A stretch of DNA of 64,000 nucleotides from contig JAVLUZ010000145.1 of the NCBI GenBank assembly GCA_036768485.1, positions 20,338,706-20,402,705 of the forward strand. The letters run 5' to 3'. The stretch's first letter is position 1, and each line of letters starts with the position of its first letter. Both the position numbers and the translations under genes were made by a program. Below, piece after piece: positions 24,201-32,943 of this stretch. The notes under the pieces were generated by a model. That model did not search any database. It saw only the letters and a program-made list of their open reading frames with translations, and was not told the origin of the DNA. The stretch comes from Mermis nigrescens. Lineage: Eukaryota > Nematoda > Enoplea > Mermithida > Mermithidae.

Positions 24201-25181
24201 ATTTCTCTTTACCGCAGTAGAACGATCTTGTTTGGATTAGTAATATCGTACAGTTCGTTTGAACCTCAAATGTTACGCCATTAATGCTTCGAGAATTTTT
24301 CTTTACACACCGATAATAAAATTAAATCAAATAATAAACTTTACGTGGAGCGATTGTAGTGTAAAGCGATTTATGGGAATGGCCTCTATCGCTTCCTACC
24401 TGTAGTCCATCGTCAATAATTTTTTTGATCAATTTCCGTGTAATATTGACCGTAAGTATTTTATGCAAATGAATTTGGACCATCGTATAAGGATTACACA
24501 ACATATTTGATTTTATAGTATTCGGTCGTCTATGTTCTAGTGTAAACGACTTACTATAAGCTTAGTTGTTATCACTGGCAGAGTCCTTATACAATGAATC
24601 TCGAATCGTTTACCCGAGAAAGGAACAACTTGAGTACTCGTGATTTCTATCAAATAACTCTCAAAATTGTTTACACTCGCGCATCAAATAGCTTTTCTAA
24701 AGTAAACCTTTTCTTTACACGACATAAAATACTATGCAAGCAAACGTGTTTCCTCTGAAATGAGAAGCGTTGCGCCCAAACTTCAGTTTGCTTTCATGTT
24801 TTGTTTCGCTAAACGCTTAGCACTAAAATTGATATTTTTACTTTTTTTGCACCTAAATGCTTTACTTTACACTCTACCTGGCGTTTCGTTTAGGATCGCA
24901 CCAAAAATGCCCAATTTATTATCATCTCGCTTCGTAACAATATGTTCGAGCTTAGCGATCGATTGGTCGGCATTTACAAGACGCACAACTGCACGAAATC
25001 TGTTACAGTCGACCCCCATAAATTGAGTGTAAAGAATCCTATGATGACGGTTGGGTCGACTGATAAAGAGCAGTTGTCTCAAGAACGCGAATTAAATCAG
25101 GTTGCAATGGATCCGAAACCTAGCAGTAGTACGGAGACTACGCCTATGAAACGATTGTGCCTGTCGGAATTATCCAATTAA
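3033..25181 (+). CDS. SMC4: SMC4, condensin core ATPase (3' part, ten exons, 5' end outside window)
   Basis: SMC4 pairs with SMC2 in condensin I and II and uses ATP to fold mitotic chromosomes in the nucleus. Joined exons (3033-3280, 9071-9182, 9535-9586, 12095-12232, 12879-13023, 13167-13340, 16565-16960, 20426-20658, 23808-23990, 24894-25181) give about 656 residues. In order: the end of the hinge ([16 protein letters not shown]), about 300 residues of returning coiled coil, a variable Asp/Ala-rich insert, the PNLGAI segment, the conserved [10 protein letters not shown] and DPFSEG blocks, the ABC signature [16 protein letters not shown], Walker [13 protein letters not shown], and the [17 protein letters not shown] end of the head. 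The text matches vertebrate SMC4 almost residue by residue in the head, so the family call is firm and SMC2 or cohesin SMC1/3 are excluded. The N-terminal head, first coiled coil and most of the hinge lie left of the window. Codon phases agree at every junction except 20658/23808, where one base is missing in exon 9. A tail of about 45 residues past the usual end is unusual. Confidence 0.95.
3369..3795 (-). repeat. B-family repeat copy
   Basis: About 400 bp with the inverted B body: CACCCCC..CTCAAAATTGTCAAATTTTCGGCGCTTCGCACCATTTACTC, then an A/T-rich spacer. SMC4 intron, right after the first exon. Confidence 0.6.
4262..4496 (-). repeat. D-family short repeat copy, inverted
   Basis: Reverse complement of the D body, from AGGAGGATGGGGGGAGG to GGGGACCCCCACTCACC. 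SMC4 intron. Confidence 0.65.
5308..6596. repeat. GGTTGCTCGACT repeat element
   Basis: Begins CAGGGCCCGGTTGCTCGACT and ends AAGTCGAGCAACCCTG, an imperfect inverted repeat. Inside, short palindromic units around ACCATTAA/TTAATGGT and GCTCGACT recur on both flanks, with a plain AT-rich core (5700-6240). It may be two elements. SMC4 intron. Confidence 0.5.
9071..9182 (+). CDS. SMC4: SMC4 exon: coiled coil
   Basis: Coding text [18 protein letters not shown] and [12 protein letters not shown] is typical coiled coil and fits the expected SMC4 segment. The donor is GTATGT at 9183, leaving one base of a split Glu codon. The acceptor is less sure: AG ending at 9070 is the only nearby one that keeps phase 0 with the preceding exon. 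Confidence 0.65.
9535..9586 (+). CDS. SMC4: SMC4 exon: short coiled-coil exon
   Basis: A 52-bp exon between acceptor TTTATAG (ends 9534) and donor GTAAGC (9587). It completes the Glu codon left by the previous exon and reads [18 protein letters not shown], in register with the vertebrate protein. It leaves two bases of a Gly codon for the next exon. Confidence 0.75.
9587..12094. other. SMC4 intron with F-family and GTTGGCTAGCCAAC repeats
   Basis: Contains an F-type copy (10133-10345), a stretch with repeated TTGGCTAGCCAAC palindromes (10995-11260) and solo LTR 1. No coding signal. Confidence 0.55.
11429..11886 (+). mobile_element. Solo LTR copy 1 (458 bp)
   Basis: Begins TGTCACGCCCGGTAGTGG and ends CTGACA, flanked by the 4-bp duplication ATAT on both sides. 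It holds a TATA box (CATATAAAACCGG) in the middle, as expected of a retrotransposon promoter. No internal retrotransposon region is adjacent, so it is a solo LTR left by recombination, of Ty3/gypsy or BEL/Pao type. It lies in an SMC4 intron, same strand. Confidence 0.85.
12095..12232 (+). CDS. SMC4: SMC4 exon: coiled coil
   Basis: Reads [20 protein letters not shown], then [20 protein letters not shown] and VKTAER. This corresponds to the KLDECASAITKAQ-like segment of vertebrate SMC4. The acceptor follows TTTAATAG; the donor is GTGAAT at 12233, splitting the Arg codon. Confidence 0.85.
12879..13023 (+). CDS. SMC4: SMC4 exon: coiled coil
   Basis: Starts after the strong acceptor TTTCTTCAG and restores the Arg codon, reading [20 protein letters not shown] and onwards to ILKRFEAAK. 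The donor is GTGAAT at 13024, phase 0. Heptad-like spacing of hydrophobic residues continues the coiled coil. Confidence 0.85.
13167..13340 (+). CDS. SMC4: SMC4 exon: end of coiled coil
   Basis: Begins in phase 0 with [20 protein letters not shown] and ends with [11 protein letters not shown], the counterpart of the conserved HNSKIKYWHKE. The donor is GTATTA at 13341. Only ten bases into the intron a Tc1-like foldback element begins, so the splice donor is almost in contact with a transposon end. Confidence 0.85.
13351..14025. mobile_element. Tc1-like foldback element 3, split by solo LTR
   Basis: Ends CATTGCTCGCCATGAA and TTTCATGGCGAGCGCTG with TA on each side; arms of about 85 bp match each other across the inserted LTR (13503-13893). 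It begins ten bases inside the SMC4 intron after exon donor 13341. Confidence 0.8.
13503..13893 (+). mobile_element. Solo LTR copy 2 (391 bp), inserted in a Tc1-like foldback
   Basis: Same family as the copy at 11429: TGTCACGCCCGGTAGTGG start, ATATAAAACTGGTGC core, TTTGACA end, with GCAT duplicated on both sides (13499-13502, 13894-13897). About 67 bp shorter, through internal deletions. It splits a foldback transposon in the SMC4 intron. Confidence 0.85.
14768..15155 (-). repeat. B-family repeat copy
   Basis: Same inverted body (GGCGCTTTGCGTCATTTACT, TAGTCCATATTTTGTTCAAT) ending in a GCATGCCTGG-like end. It generates long but meaningless open frames. SMC4 intron. Confidence 0.6.
15260..15751 (+). 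mobile_element. A-family hAT MITE copy 2 with an inverted A copy inside
   Basis: Outer copy CATAGGTGGGCAGC..CGCCTACGTGTG, duplication ATTGCAAT/GTTGTAAT. A second A element, opposite orientation, sits at 15452-15710 with the exact duplication GTTGCATG. Self-insertion shows two rounds of activity of one family. Confidence 0.8.
16139..16528 (+). repeat. B-family repeat copy
   Basis: CATGCACAGCATGGGAATTT to AGATCATGTATG, carrying GGCGCGAAGCGCTGAAAAT. Flanks GTCAACTG/GTCAACTT suggest an 8-bp duplication. It ends 36 bases before an SMC4 exon. Confidence 0.65.
16565..16960 (+). CDS. SMC4: SMC4 exon: GC-rich Asp/Ala insert followed by conserved PNLGAI block
   Basis: The acceptor is CGCCCAG (ends 16564) and the donor GTACCT at 16961, both phase 0. 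The exon starts [15 protein letters not shown], then carries roughly 70 extra residues compared with the vertebrate protein: an acidic, Ala- and Asp-rich tract ([17 protein letters not shown]) with the basic patch PRRRR and SP/TP sites. It then returns to [19 protein letters not shown]. The insert is a GC spike in an AT-rich intronic neighbourhood, built from GAC, GCC and GCG codons. It is in frame throughout, so it is probably a disordered, possibly phosphorylated linker. Confidence 0.9.
17137..17353 (+). repeat. D-family short repeat copy
   Basis: CATGTAACAGCTCGAAAA to CCCCTCTTACATG. SMC4 intron, just after the Asp/Ala-rich exon. Confidence 0.68.
17657..17833 (+). mobile_element. C-family hAT MITE copy 1
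   Basis: AAGCACGTAGCTGG to GATACGTGCCTGA with the exact 8-bp duplication GTATTGAC. SMC4 intron. Confidence 0.8.
18483..18703 (+). mobile_element. A-family hAT MITE copy 3
   Basis: CATAGGTGGGCAGC to CGCCCACGTGTG, exact 8-bp duplication ATTGCCTG on both sides. Lies in the SMC4 intron. Confidence 0.85.
19279..19483 (+). repeat. D-family short repeat copy
   Basis: CATGTAAGGGCTCAAAAT to CCCCTGCTATATG, diverged. SMC4 intron. Confidence 0.6.
19629..20054 (+). mobile_element. C-family hAT MITE with nested A-family copy
   Basis: C-family ends CAGGCACGTAGCTGG and ATACGTGCCTA; duplication TTAAACAT/TTCAACAT. An A-family element occupies 19766-20014 (duplication GTCCGAAC/GTCGAACC). Confidence 0.75.
20426..20658 (+). 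CDS. SMC4: SMC4 exon: C-terminal head, [10 protein letters not shown] block, GC donor
   Basis: The acceptor is CTGTTTTTAG (ends 20425), phase 0. It reads [20 protein letters not shown], then [35 protein letters not shown] and DPFSEGIVF. The best donor is AG|GCAAGT at 20659: a GC-AG intron with otherwise perfect consensus, which gives the Ser codon expected before VRPPKKS. A GT donor (GTGGAG) lies four bases downstream at 20663 and matters because of the frameshift in the next exon. Confidence 0.85.
20966..21186 (-). mobile_element. A-family hAT MITE copy 5
   Basis: CACACATGGGCGTGG to GCTGCCCACCTATG, exact duplication GTTATGAT (20958-20965, 21187-21194). In the SMC4 intron after the GC donor. 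Confidence 0.87.
21692..21865 (-). mobile_element. C-family hAT MITE copy 3
   Basis: CAGGCACGTAGCTG to CAGCTACGTACCTG, exact duplication CCTGAACT. Orientation opposite to the copy at 17657. Confidence 0.82.
22434..22671 (-). mobile_element. A-family hAT MITE copy 6
   Basis: CACACCTGGGTTTGG to GCCCACGTATG with the exact duplication GAGCTGCA on both sides. Confidence 0.85.
22916..23350. repeat. F-family repeat with GTACAAAG motifs
   Basis: Contains several direct and inverted TTTGTAC/GTACAAAG units (e.g. GTCTTTGTACATTTACAAAG) and a GGCGCTTCGCGCC core. SMC4 intron. Smaller copies lie near 10133-10345, 11900-11990 and 62396-62520. Confidence 0.55.
23492..23736 (+). mobile_element. A-family hAT MITE copy 7
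   Basis: CATAGATGGGCAGC to ACGCTTAGGTGTG with the exact duplication GTCGGGCT. It ends 71 bases before an SMC4 exon. Confidence 0.85.
23808..23990 (+). CDS. SMC4: SMC4 exon: ABC signature and Walker B, with apparent 1-bp deletion
   Basis: The acceptor is AATTTGTAG (ends 23807). In the expected phase it reads VRPPKKS and then hits TGA at 23830-23832, where all SMC4 proteins have Trp (TGG). From there the +1 frame continues perfectly: [32 protein letters not shown] and [10 protein letters not shown]. One G seems to be missing. The donor is GTACCG at 23991, phase 0. It could be an assembly error, a real mutation, or be bypassed by the alternative donor at 20663. Confidence 0.85.
24894..25181 (+). 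CDS. SMC4: SMC4 last exon: head end and species-specific tail
   Basis: After acceptor TTCGTTTAG the frame reads [20 protein letters not shown], then [20 protein letters not shown], matching the end of SMC4. It then adds about 45 Ser/Thr/Pro-rich residues ending LCLSELSN before TAA at 25179-25181. TTPMK in the tail is a possible proline-directed kinase site. I see no clear AATAAA close behind the stop. Confidence 0.9.
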   Translation, partial: DRTKNAQFIIISLRNNMFELSDRLVGIYKTHNCTKSVTVDPHKLSVKNPMMTVGSTDKEQLSQERELNQVAMDPKPSSSTETTPMKRLCLSELSN

Positions 25182-25977
25182 CTAATTTACCAATTTTGTG
25201 TAAAGTCGTAATTTCTAATCGTTTGCGCGATTTTTTTGTAAACTATGATCTTATTCATCAGTCCTCTTTATAAACCTTGTGTTGTATAGCGTTGGTGTTT
25301 TTTAGCATTGAACTAGCCGCGTTGCGTTTGTTAGTAAAAGTTTTTCCTTTAATGTGTTAACGACTCAGCCGAGTGCAGATTTCAGACTCGCAATTCAAAA
25401 TTATTACAAGAAGTCTGAATAAGTAATGAGTCCGATATATCGCTCCAATTCGCTACGTCATTACCGCGTTATATGCGATGGCAATGAAGGTACCTGCCTA
25501 CTTCCACACATACGATTAACTTATCCTATGGGGCGCTTCGCTGACCTATTTGCTGCATCGATATTTTTTGCAAATGTGTCGCTTCGCTTCCCATTTGCAA
25601 GAGAGAAGGGTATGTACATACAAACCGTTGTGATGATCAATATGCCGAAAATTGTCTAGGAAATCTTGTCTTATTTGTTATTGTCTTAATGTTATCCTAT
25701 TCTTTTTATAGTGACCAGCATATTTTCTCTACCTTATTTTATGATTTGCATTTTTATTGAGCTTAAGAAAAATGTAGATGCGCAGGGACCACATCTGTTT
25801 CATAGGTGCTGTTGGGTTACATATTTGCTTAAGCCGATTATTTTCTAGACAGCTTATTGTCTAGCCTTATTTCCAACTCAAGCAAGCTTTGCTGCTGCTA
25901 CTCAAGCTTTAAAAGGTTTTGCCTTGGCGTGTCGGATAACGCTGTATAACTGCCTCTTTTATGCCAAGCTCATCATA

Positions 25978-27322
25978 GTCGCGACCATAGGTGGGCAGCA
26001 CCAAAATTTGGGGTGGTAAAAATGGTCTTAAAAGTGGTCGTATGGCAAAAAAAACACCATTTTTCGACGTTTCTCATCAAGCTCTATCCAATGGCATCAA
26101 AAAATTGCTAAAAAAGCAAAAAAAATTTTCTGGGGGGGTATTCCAACTTCTGGGGGGTGCATACCCCCCCCCAAACCCCCCCCCACGCCCATGTGTGGTC
26201 GCGACCATAGGTGGGCGGTACCAAAGTTCTGGGGTGGATTGCAAGATTTTTTCAATGGTAAAAAATAGCCTTAAAAATGGTGGTCTGGCGAAAACACCAT
26301 TCTTCAACGTTTCTCATCGGGGACTATCCATTGACATCAAAATTTCAAAAATTGAATTCTAGAGGGAGGTATTTTGGTTTCTCGGGGTGCATACCCTCAC
26401 GCCCAGGTATGGTCGCGATTACGGTGGGCGTGGGGGTCTGCGGGTATACACCATTAGAACTTGAAAAAGCCCCGCAGACTATTGTGGACTCCAGAATTCT
26501 AATTTTAGTATCCTTTATGGCAATTTTCGGCCATTTCACCCCTTGGATTTTTTACTACCCATTTTTGGTCGCGACCATAGGTGGGCAGCGAGAAAATTCT
26601 GGGGTGCAAGATTTTTCAACGGTCAAAACACCATTTTTCGACGTTTCTCATCAAGCACCATCCATTGGCATCAAAATGTTGCGGAAAAAATTTCCAAAAA
26701 TTGAACTCTGAGGGGTATTTAGGTTTCCTGGGGTGCATACCCCCCAAACCCACGCCCAGGTGTGGTCGCGACCATACGTGGGCAGCAAGAAAATTCTGGG
26801 AACGGGGTGCAAGATTTTTGAAGGTCAAAAAATGGCCTTAAAAATGGTGGTATGGCGATAAAAACACCATTTTTCGACGTTTTTCATCAAGCACTATCCA
26901 TTGGCATCAAAAAATTGCGAGAAAAACGAAAAAAAATTTTTCAAAAATTGAATTCTGGGGGGGTATTTTGATTTCTCGGGGGATATTTTGATTTTCTGGG
27001 GGGTATTTTGGTTTCTGGGGTTGCATACCCCCGACCCCACGCCCAGGTGTGGTCGCGACCACACCTGGGCGTGGGGCTTTCGGGGGGGGGGGGGTATGCA
27101 CCTCCAGAAACCAAAATATCCCCCAGAAAACAAAATACCCCCCAGAATTCAATTTTGAAATTTTTTTCGCAATTTTTTGATGCCGATGGATAGTGCTTGA
27201 TGAGTAACGTCGAAAAATGGTGTTTTTATCGCCATACCACTATTTTTAAGGCCATTTTTGACCTTCAAAAAATCTTGCACCCCCCCCCCAGAATTTTCTT
27301 TCTGCCCACGTACGGTCGCGAC
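25978..27322. mobile_element. Array of A-family hAT MITEs sharing the 8-bp junction GTCGCGAC
   Basis: Units 25986-26197, 26206-26411, 26420-26567, 26576-26764, 26773-27051 and 27060-27314 (last one inverted). Every junction and both outer flanks are a single GTCGCGAC (one is GTCGCGAT). The third unit is a shorter, different sequence. The arrangement fits repeated insertion into the duplicated target, or amplification with the target as spacer. Confidence 0.85.
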
Positions 27323-29677
27323 GCGACTCGACGAGTAGTTCAAGTATGTAATAACGTGGGAAAGAAAAATGCTCCGCTAGAATAAAAAGGACAAATAGAC
27401 TTACTGCCTCTAAAAGAATATGACAATCCTTTAATAATTTTTACTGCTTCTTACATGTGAGTGTAAAATATAATCAGGAACGTAAACTTTTTGCTGACTG
27501 GTAAGAAACCGACTACGATTAAGGGAAAAGTGTTTTATTATATTCTTGTAAATACTGGGCCGGTTTGTGTTTACTGAAGCGATACGAACATGGCTACATA
27601 GTATTTGCCTTCGGGAGTTACTTAGATACCACCTACTCTGCTTCAGCGCTGGCCAGGTTCCTTTAAGGAACCCGCCAGCGTATTGCAAATCTGAACCTGA
27701 ACGGCTCTTATTGACCTACGGCTTCAACTCCCTCGGTCCTAATGTTGCTGACCGCTTCTCGTCAGGCAGCAGCTACACCCTAGTTCCTAGCCGTAAGTAC
27801 CTACCTAATCCCGGAATGCTCGCGAGGCCGATTGGCCTATCTTTACCCTTAACTAGTTGATCAGCTAACTTGTTTTGGAAGGTTAGGCTGTCTTGACATG
27901 TTTTGGTTCCTATTTTTGTGCAGCACAAGTTTTGAATACAACAACAGCGAGCTCTCAACTGGGCAGTCATCATATAGATTAAATAAGTTTTTAGCTAATT
28001 TTTGGGTTAAGGAAAAGATGAGAGAATTTCCAAAAATAAATAGAAGACCGAACATTGTTTACCTTTCAGACTCGGTCTAAATAAAATAATAAATTAATCG
28101 TCGTGGCAGCCCGACTGTCCCTCAATATAGGTTATTACCGGGAGGTTATTTTCTCCAATTTTACCAACGGGAATAAACAACGGCGCGGCTACAAGCCGGC
28201 TCAAAAACAAATGAAGAAAAAGGCGCTCCAACTCGGTAACGCCCACAAGCACCAACAAAACCGACTGACTACTCTCTACATACGAATAGTTACAGTAGAT
28301 TATGTCTATTCATCATCCTAAACAAATTAAACAACGCATGAAATAACTTTTTACCAAGTCATATGATCAAGGTAATTACAGCGGCAATTCAAATAATTAA
28401 ATTACTAATGCTAACATATACGTAACTCTGCTTTACCGGACAAGTACCTAAAGGGATTTTGAATTGAAAGATGGGGGTCAAATGAGAACTGAAGGCATAA
28501 CCTCGAGCTAGTGCATCGCTAGGGTGATTAACTACTACTCGAATAGTTATGAAAATCCAATATGGTAAAAACGCTGTAATCGACTGGCTTCCGAAATATT
28601 AAAATGTTCGAATAGAGTTCGTACGGTGTAACTGTCGTAGTTACATTATTTTAGCATCGTATTAAGCAAACCTGTTGTCATTTAGTGCATACAATCTTTG
28701 CGGACATGCAATTGTTAGTACCTTACATACATGGTCTATTCTTTTGTACCTACTATAATTCGTTTAACATATGTAACTTCGTGCATAAATTTTAAGGATT
28801 CTCTTCAACAGTAAGCTGAGGGTTACGATAATCATATATCAGATCAATGCCATAATCGCAATCTGTCAGCTTTTTGTATGAGATAGTTCTAAAATTTTTG
28901 ACCGAAGTTGTTTGAAACAGACTACATGGAACTCGACCGGCAAATCAATTTTCCCTTCTACTATTGCACCCGATTTCTTCATTGCTCGATCGGCGACCTA
29001 TTGAAAAATTTGTTATCTACTCCGCCGAGCATCGGAAAATTCTAGTGCTACTGTAATAAGGAAATAAGTTTTCCGAACAGATTCATACGCTAGGTTAAAA
29101 CAGACTAAATGTAGTCTATTCCACATATGTTTGCTCTTTTTCTTTATTTAGCAAAAATTTCTGTGATTGTTTTGAATTGATCCATATTTGCGATTTCATT
29201 CAGTCGGCTTACAATGTCGCTCCTATGTAGTGTACTCCATCTGCGTTCCCATAGCCTCAGCCATTGCATAGCTAAATTGCTGCTTTTCCATTGTTTTTTT
29301 GGTTCGATAATGATTTTAGTCTGCGAGCCGCAAAATATGCTTCAATTTTTTTGCGATTAACAATCAATATTAAACCAAAGGCCACCAAAACAAAGGCTAA
29401 CGAATCTGTAGTCATCGTTTTAAAGAACGAGGGTTCAAAACGGGCTGCGGAAAGACTATAAAAAACTATAAATATGACTATAAATACTGAGATGTGCTTT
29501 GTCTAAGCCGATATGTTGATTTATGGCCATTATTGCGATTAGCATATACATTTTACTACCTTATTTACATATTTATTTAGATCGCAGGAAAAACACGCCA
29601 TACCACATAGAAGTGCAAGTGGGATACTCCCTTCCATGAATCAATCCTTCTTCAATAGCTTGACGTATAGTCACAAG

Positions 29678-29914
29678 CACACGTGGGCGTGGAGGGGGTA
29701 TGCAACCCCCGAAGTTAAAATACCCCCTCCCCTCCAGAATTCAAATTTTCAAATTTTTTGCTTATTCGGCGATTTTTTGATGCCATTGGATAGTGCTCAA
29801 TGAGAAACGTCGAAAAATGATGTTTCTTCGCCATACGACCACTTTTAAGACCAATTTTTGACCTTTGAAAATTTTTTCACCTCCCCCCCAGAATTTCGGT
29901 GCTGCCCACCTATG
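29678..29914 (-). mobile_element. A-family hAT MITE copy 14
   Basis: CACACGTGGGCGTGG to GCTGCCCACCTATG, duplication GTCACAAG/GCCACAAG. Confidence 0.82.
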
Positions 29915-31385
29915 GCCACAAGCATACAGCACATCATAGTTGAGCTGGGAGGTCAGCCGTTCTAGAGGGTCTGGGGTCAAAAATTGAGTTTTTCTGGGCC
30001 AAAATGGTCTTAAAAACCGGTATAAGCGCTTAAATAGCGTTAAAAGTTACGTTATTAAACAGTTTCTCGTCAATCTGATGCACTTTTAAATGAAATTCCA
30101 AATTTTCATCCATTTTCGGCCTTCATTTTGCCTCATTTTCCTCACAAAATGTTCCATTCTTTCATTCTGGGGTCTACACCGCCCCCAAAACAACCCTTAC
30201 GTGCATGTCCGATCACAAGTGATTACACTTGATTTGCCTATCTTGTATATCATAAAAACTTTGCTAAAACATTATATCGCTGCTCTAATGAGCTTTCGTA
30301 TCTTAAGTGTCAGTGTGTGCTAGTCTCTTTTTCATTGCCTTCTTAATAAATTAATGAATTAAAATTATCCAAATCGATATTTCGTGTTTCCTATTTTTCT
30401 TATTTTCTTTTTTTCTACCTAATTTTCTTTTTTCTTCTCTTCTGTTTCTTATTTTTCATTCTCGCAAGAGGGACTACAGCTCATGTTGTTGTAGTTGACA
30501 GAACGCAAGCTTAAACTTAAACTTATTTAAGCTCGAAATATGAATGGGATGACAGCCATTAATGATTTACAAACCTGAATATTTTTGTAAAAAATTTTAA
30601 TCTTAATCCGTTTCGATTCTTAACACTGAACCTTAAATTTTTCGATATGATCCTGACCTTTTCGTCTGCAATTTGTATTTGGTTTTTCGAGATTCCGTAA
30701 GGAAACTTGCACATTAGATCCTATTCGATAATTTGCAGTATTAGATATCTTCTAATTCCGCCAGGGTCTATCAGTCTCAAGGGGTTCGAACAAATCCTTC
30801 AGAACTTCATGTTCATGCGAAAAAGGTACTAATTATATTAATTTTTCTCTTCAGTCTAGTCGCTGCCAACACATATGTAGGCGTTGGGTGGGGGAGGTTG
30901 TCATCTGAGTTTGGACCCCCCAAATACGGTACTTGCCAAAAATCGATAGATCCACAGAATTGGATTCTTAGTGCTACTTTTGATAAATTTGCCCCAGTAA
31001 AATCCCTGCCCCCCAGAATTTGTCTGCTGTCATGCATGGTCGCTGTACGCAAACGTAAAAGTATAGTCCGTTTTCTATTGATCTCCGATGGTGGAAATTA
31101 TTCACGCGTTTTTTTATTCACCCTTCATTCGTTCTATTAAGAATCACGCGACCACCCATAATTAAAGAAAAACCTACACCAGTCGCGATAAAAGTTAATA
31201 GTAAAAAGAAGCTTATCGAGTACAACGGTGTAAATAGCCTTAAAATCCTAACAGTAGCCCATTTCTTAAGTCCGTTCAACTAAATCAGAAGAATTGCGAG
31301 AAATAGAAACCGACGCCCAAAATTTAAGTTTTTCACTCTCTTATCAAAATTGGAATCTGTGAATAATGTTTCACAATTTCCGGAA

Positions 31386-31654
31386 CTAAGGCAAATAGCA
31401 ACACTTGTCAATTAAGCATATACCACCATTGCTATCAGTGGCATTGCAGTCACTCATTGTGGTGCAAGACAACTGGCTGCATTGATAATCGTATTGACGT
31501 GTGCAACATTTGCCTGAGAAGCATATGACACTACTGCCAGTGCCGTTGCATTGCTTCCGACTGCCACATCGTGTATTTGTGCATACATAATCATAGCCTC
31601 GTCGTATCCTCACCGTTTCGCTGCCTTGGGCAGCTTCCTCAGTGGATGAAATTT
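31386..31654 (-). CDS. Last exon of a secreted-type protein with two tandem six-cysteine modules
   Basis: On the - strand an acceptor TTTGTATGTTTGCAG ends at 31655; the exon then reads open for 88 residues to TAG. After a short Ser/Glu-rich linker come two repeats that both begin YDY: YDYVCTNTRCGSRKQC..CFSGKCC and YDYQCSQLSCTTMSDC..CLIDKCC. Cysteine spacing is C-x4-C-x5-C-x8/9-C-x4-CC in each. Such spacing is typical of extracellular disulfide-rich domains. The first exon, which should carry a signal peptide and end in phase 1, was not found upstream (31665 rightward on the + numbering). I do not recognise the family; defence, cuticle or inhibitor roles are all possible. It sits alone between repeats and is the only convincing - strand gene piece. 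Confidence 0.65.
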
Positions 31655-31904
31655 CTGCAAACATACAAAGAAGGTAAGTGAAATAACAAATTGCTGAAGA
31701 TTATCAAACTAGTTTTCCAGGCTGTAACACTGCCAGGCTCGACCGCACATGAGGGTGGGGACGTGGGTTAGCATTTTTGCCAGAAATCAAAGGACCTCTT
31801 GGAATCCGCCAGACCCTCGGAATCTAATTTCAGGCGATTGTTTCGTAATTTCGCCCCGTCGGACCCCAGACTGGTTTCCGCGGGTCCGATCATGGTGTTT
31901 AGTC

Positions 31905-32080
31905 GATTTATTTTATTTTATCCACTTATATATCATTTATTTATCTATTTATTTCCTTATTTATATCTTTATTTATTTATTTAGTTTTTATTAATTAATT
32001 TATTTGTTAATTTATTTATTTACTTGTCAATTTACTCCTTTTAATTAATTTACTTATTTACTGATTTATTTATTTACAAG
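31905..32080. repeat. TTTA-rich simple sequence
   Basis: Degenerate repeats of ATTT and TTTA (ATTTATTTATCTATTTATTT), no coding meaning. Confidence 0.85.
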
Positions 32081-32407
32081 ACATTCTGCCTCAGTAAGAC
32101 CGGGACAAGCAAAGTGGCGATCAGGTCCCCTCTTATGTTACGAGGATACTGTCAAGCCCATTTTCGTTTTACAACCTACACTGCTGCGTCTTATTTCATC
32201 TAAATTCTTTCGTGATGTAAAAGAAGGCAATTAGAAGATGTTGTGCACCTGTTTGCATTAAAAAATCTCATTTTCACTACCAGACATACAAGTGTGATAT
32301 TGGACGGAGGTTAAGACCTCCAGAATTTGAAAAAATGGTGAATTTCTCAAAATTTTTAAGAATTAAAAATCTGAATTCTTCACAAAAAAAATTTTCTACG
32401 TCCAAAA

Positions 32408-32785
32408 ATGAATAAAATCGAATCATTTCTGCAAATCGACTTGAAATCGACTACCATTCTGTCTCGAAAAGCTCTCAATCCGAACTCCCAAAACGTCCAT
32501 TATGTGCATATCTTTTTCATCCATAAGGCTCTTCATACTGTGAAACTGCATTTTTCTGCCTCCCTCAGCATGTCTGATTGTCACAACTTTCTGCAATTTC
32601 TGTTAACGAAAAATACATGGTGTCCTGATGACAATCCTATTTCAAATTATTTTATTAACATGACCGGAAATTTTTTTCCAGATTTTTTCATGACGATAGT
32701 GCCGGAAAAACTTAGGTTTTCTAAAGCAAAAACCTTGAGCTTTTTACATACAAACAGTTTAAATACATATTGTTATAAAGTGTAA
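32408..32785 (+). CDS. Unrecognised 125-residue open frame
   Basis: ATG to TAA with varied codon use, two CH/CP-type cysteines, and no repeat-family body visible. I do not recognise it. It ends exactly where the palindrome TGTAACTCGCGAGAGTTACA begins, so it may be the end of a transposon-borne gene or chance. Confidence 0.2.
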   Translation: MNKIESFLQIDLKSTTILSRKALNPNSQNVHYVHIFFIHKALHTVKLHFSASLSMSDCHNFLQFLLTKNTWCPDDNPISNYFINMTGNFFPDFFMTIVPEKLRFSKAKTLSFLHTNSLNTYCYKV

Positions 32786-32943
32786 CTCGCGAGAGTTACA
32801 CGGTAGGCGAACCTGCTTTAGCAGTTCGCGATAGCCATAACATAGCCAATACTAGTAGCTGTCTATGACAGTGCACTGTGGGCTATGCCTTCGGTCTTCC
32901 CATTATTTTCCCAAACTTTCAATAATAAAAAACATTTAGATAC

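Larger units (their letters stand above)
25182..31385. other. Gene-poor region after SMC4
   Basis: Holds the GTCGCGAC MITE array and, at 25430-25960, 28800-29620, 30220-30360 and 38040-38640, related long diverged repeats (shared TTATTTTATGATTTGCATTT and TTTGCTGCTGCTAC). The stretch 27560-28320 is less AT-rich and has short open frames in both directions, but nothing I recognise. Confidence 0.5.

Noticed and set aside
25978..27322. CRISPR-like array (regular GTCGCGAC spacing)
   Set aside because: The repeat is only 8 bp, the 'spacers' are related MITEs of 150-280 bp, and the genome is animal.
27567..27860. A 97-residue frame in a less AT-rich stretch, looked at as a gene or a ribosomal RNA fragment
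   Set aside because: No rRNA core sequence and no protein motif could be recognised; opposite-strand frames are equally long.
32782..32860. tRNA-like fold around TGTAACTCGCGAGAGTTACA
   Set aside because: No T-loop TTCGA or acceptor-stem pairing with proper spacing; it is a simple palindrome.
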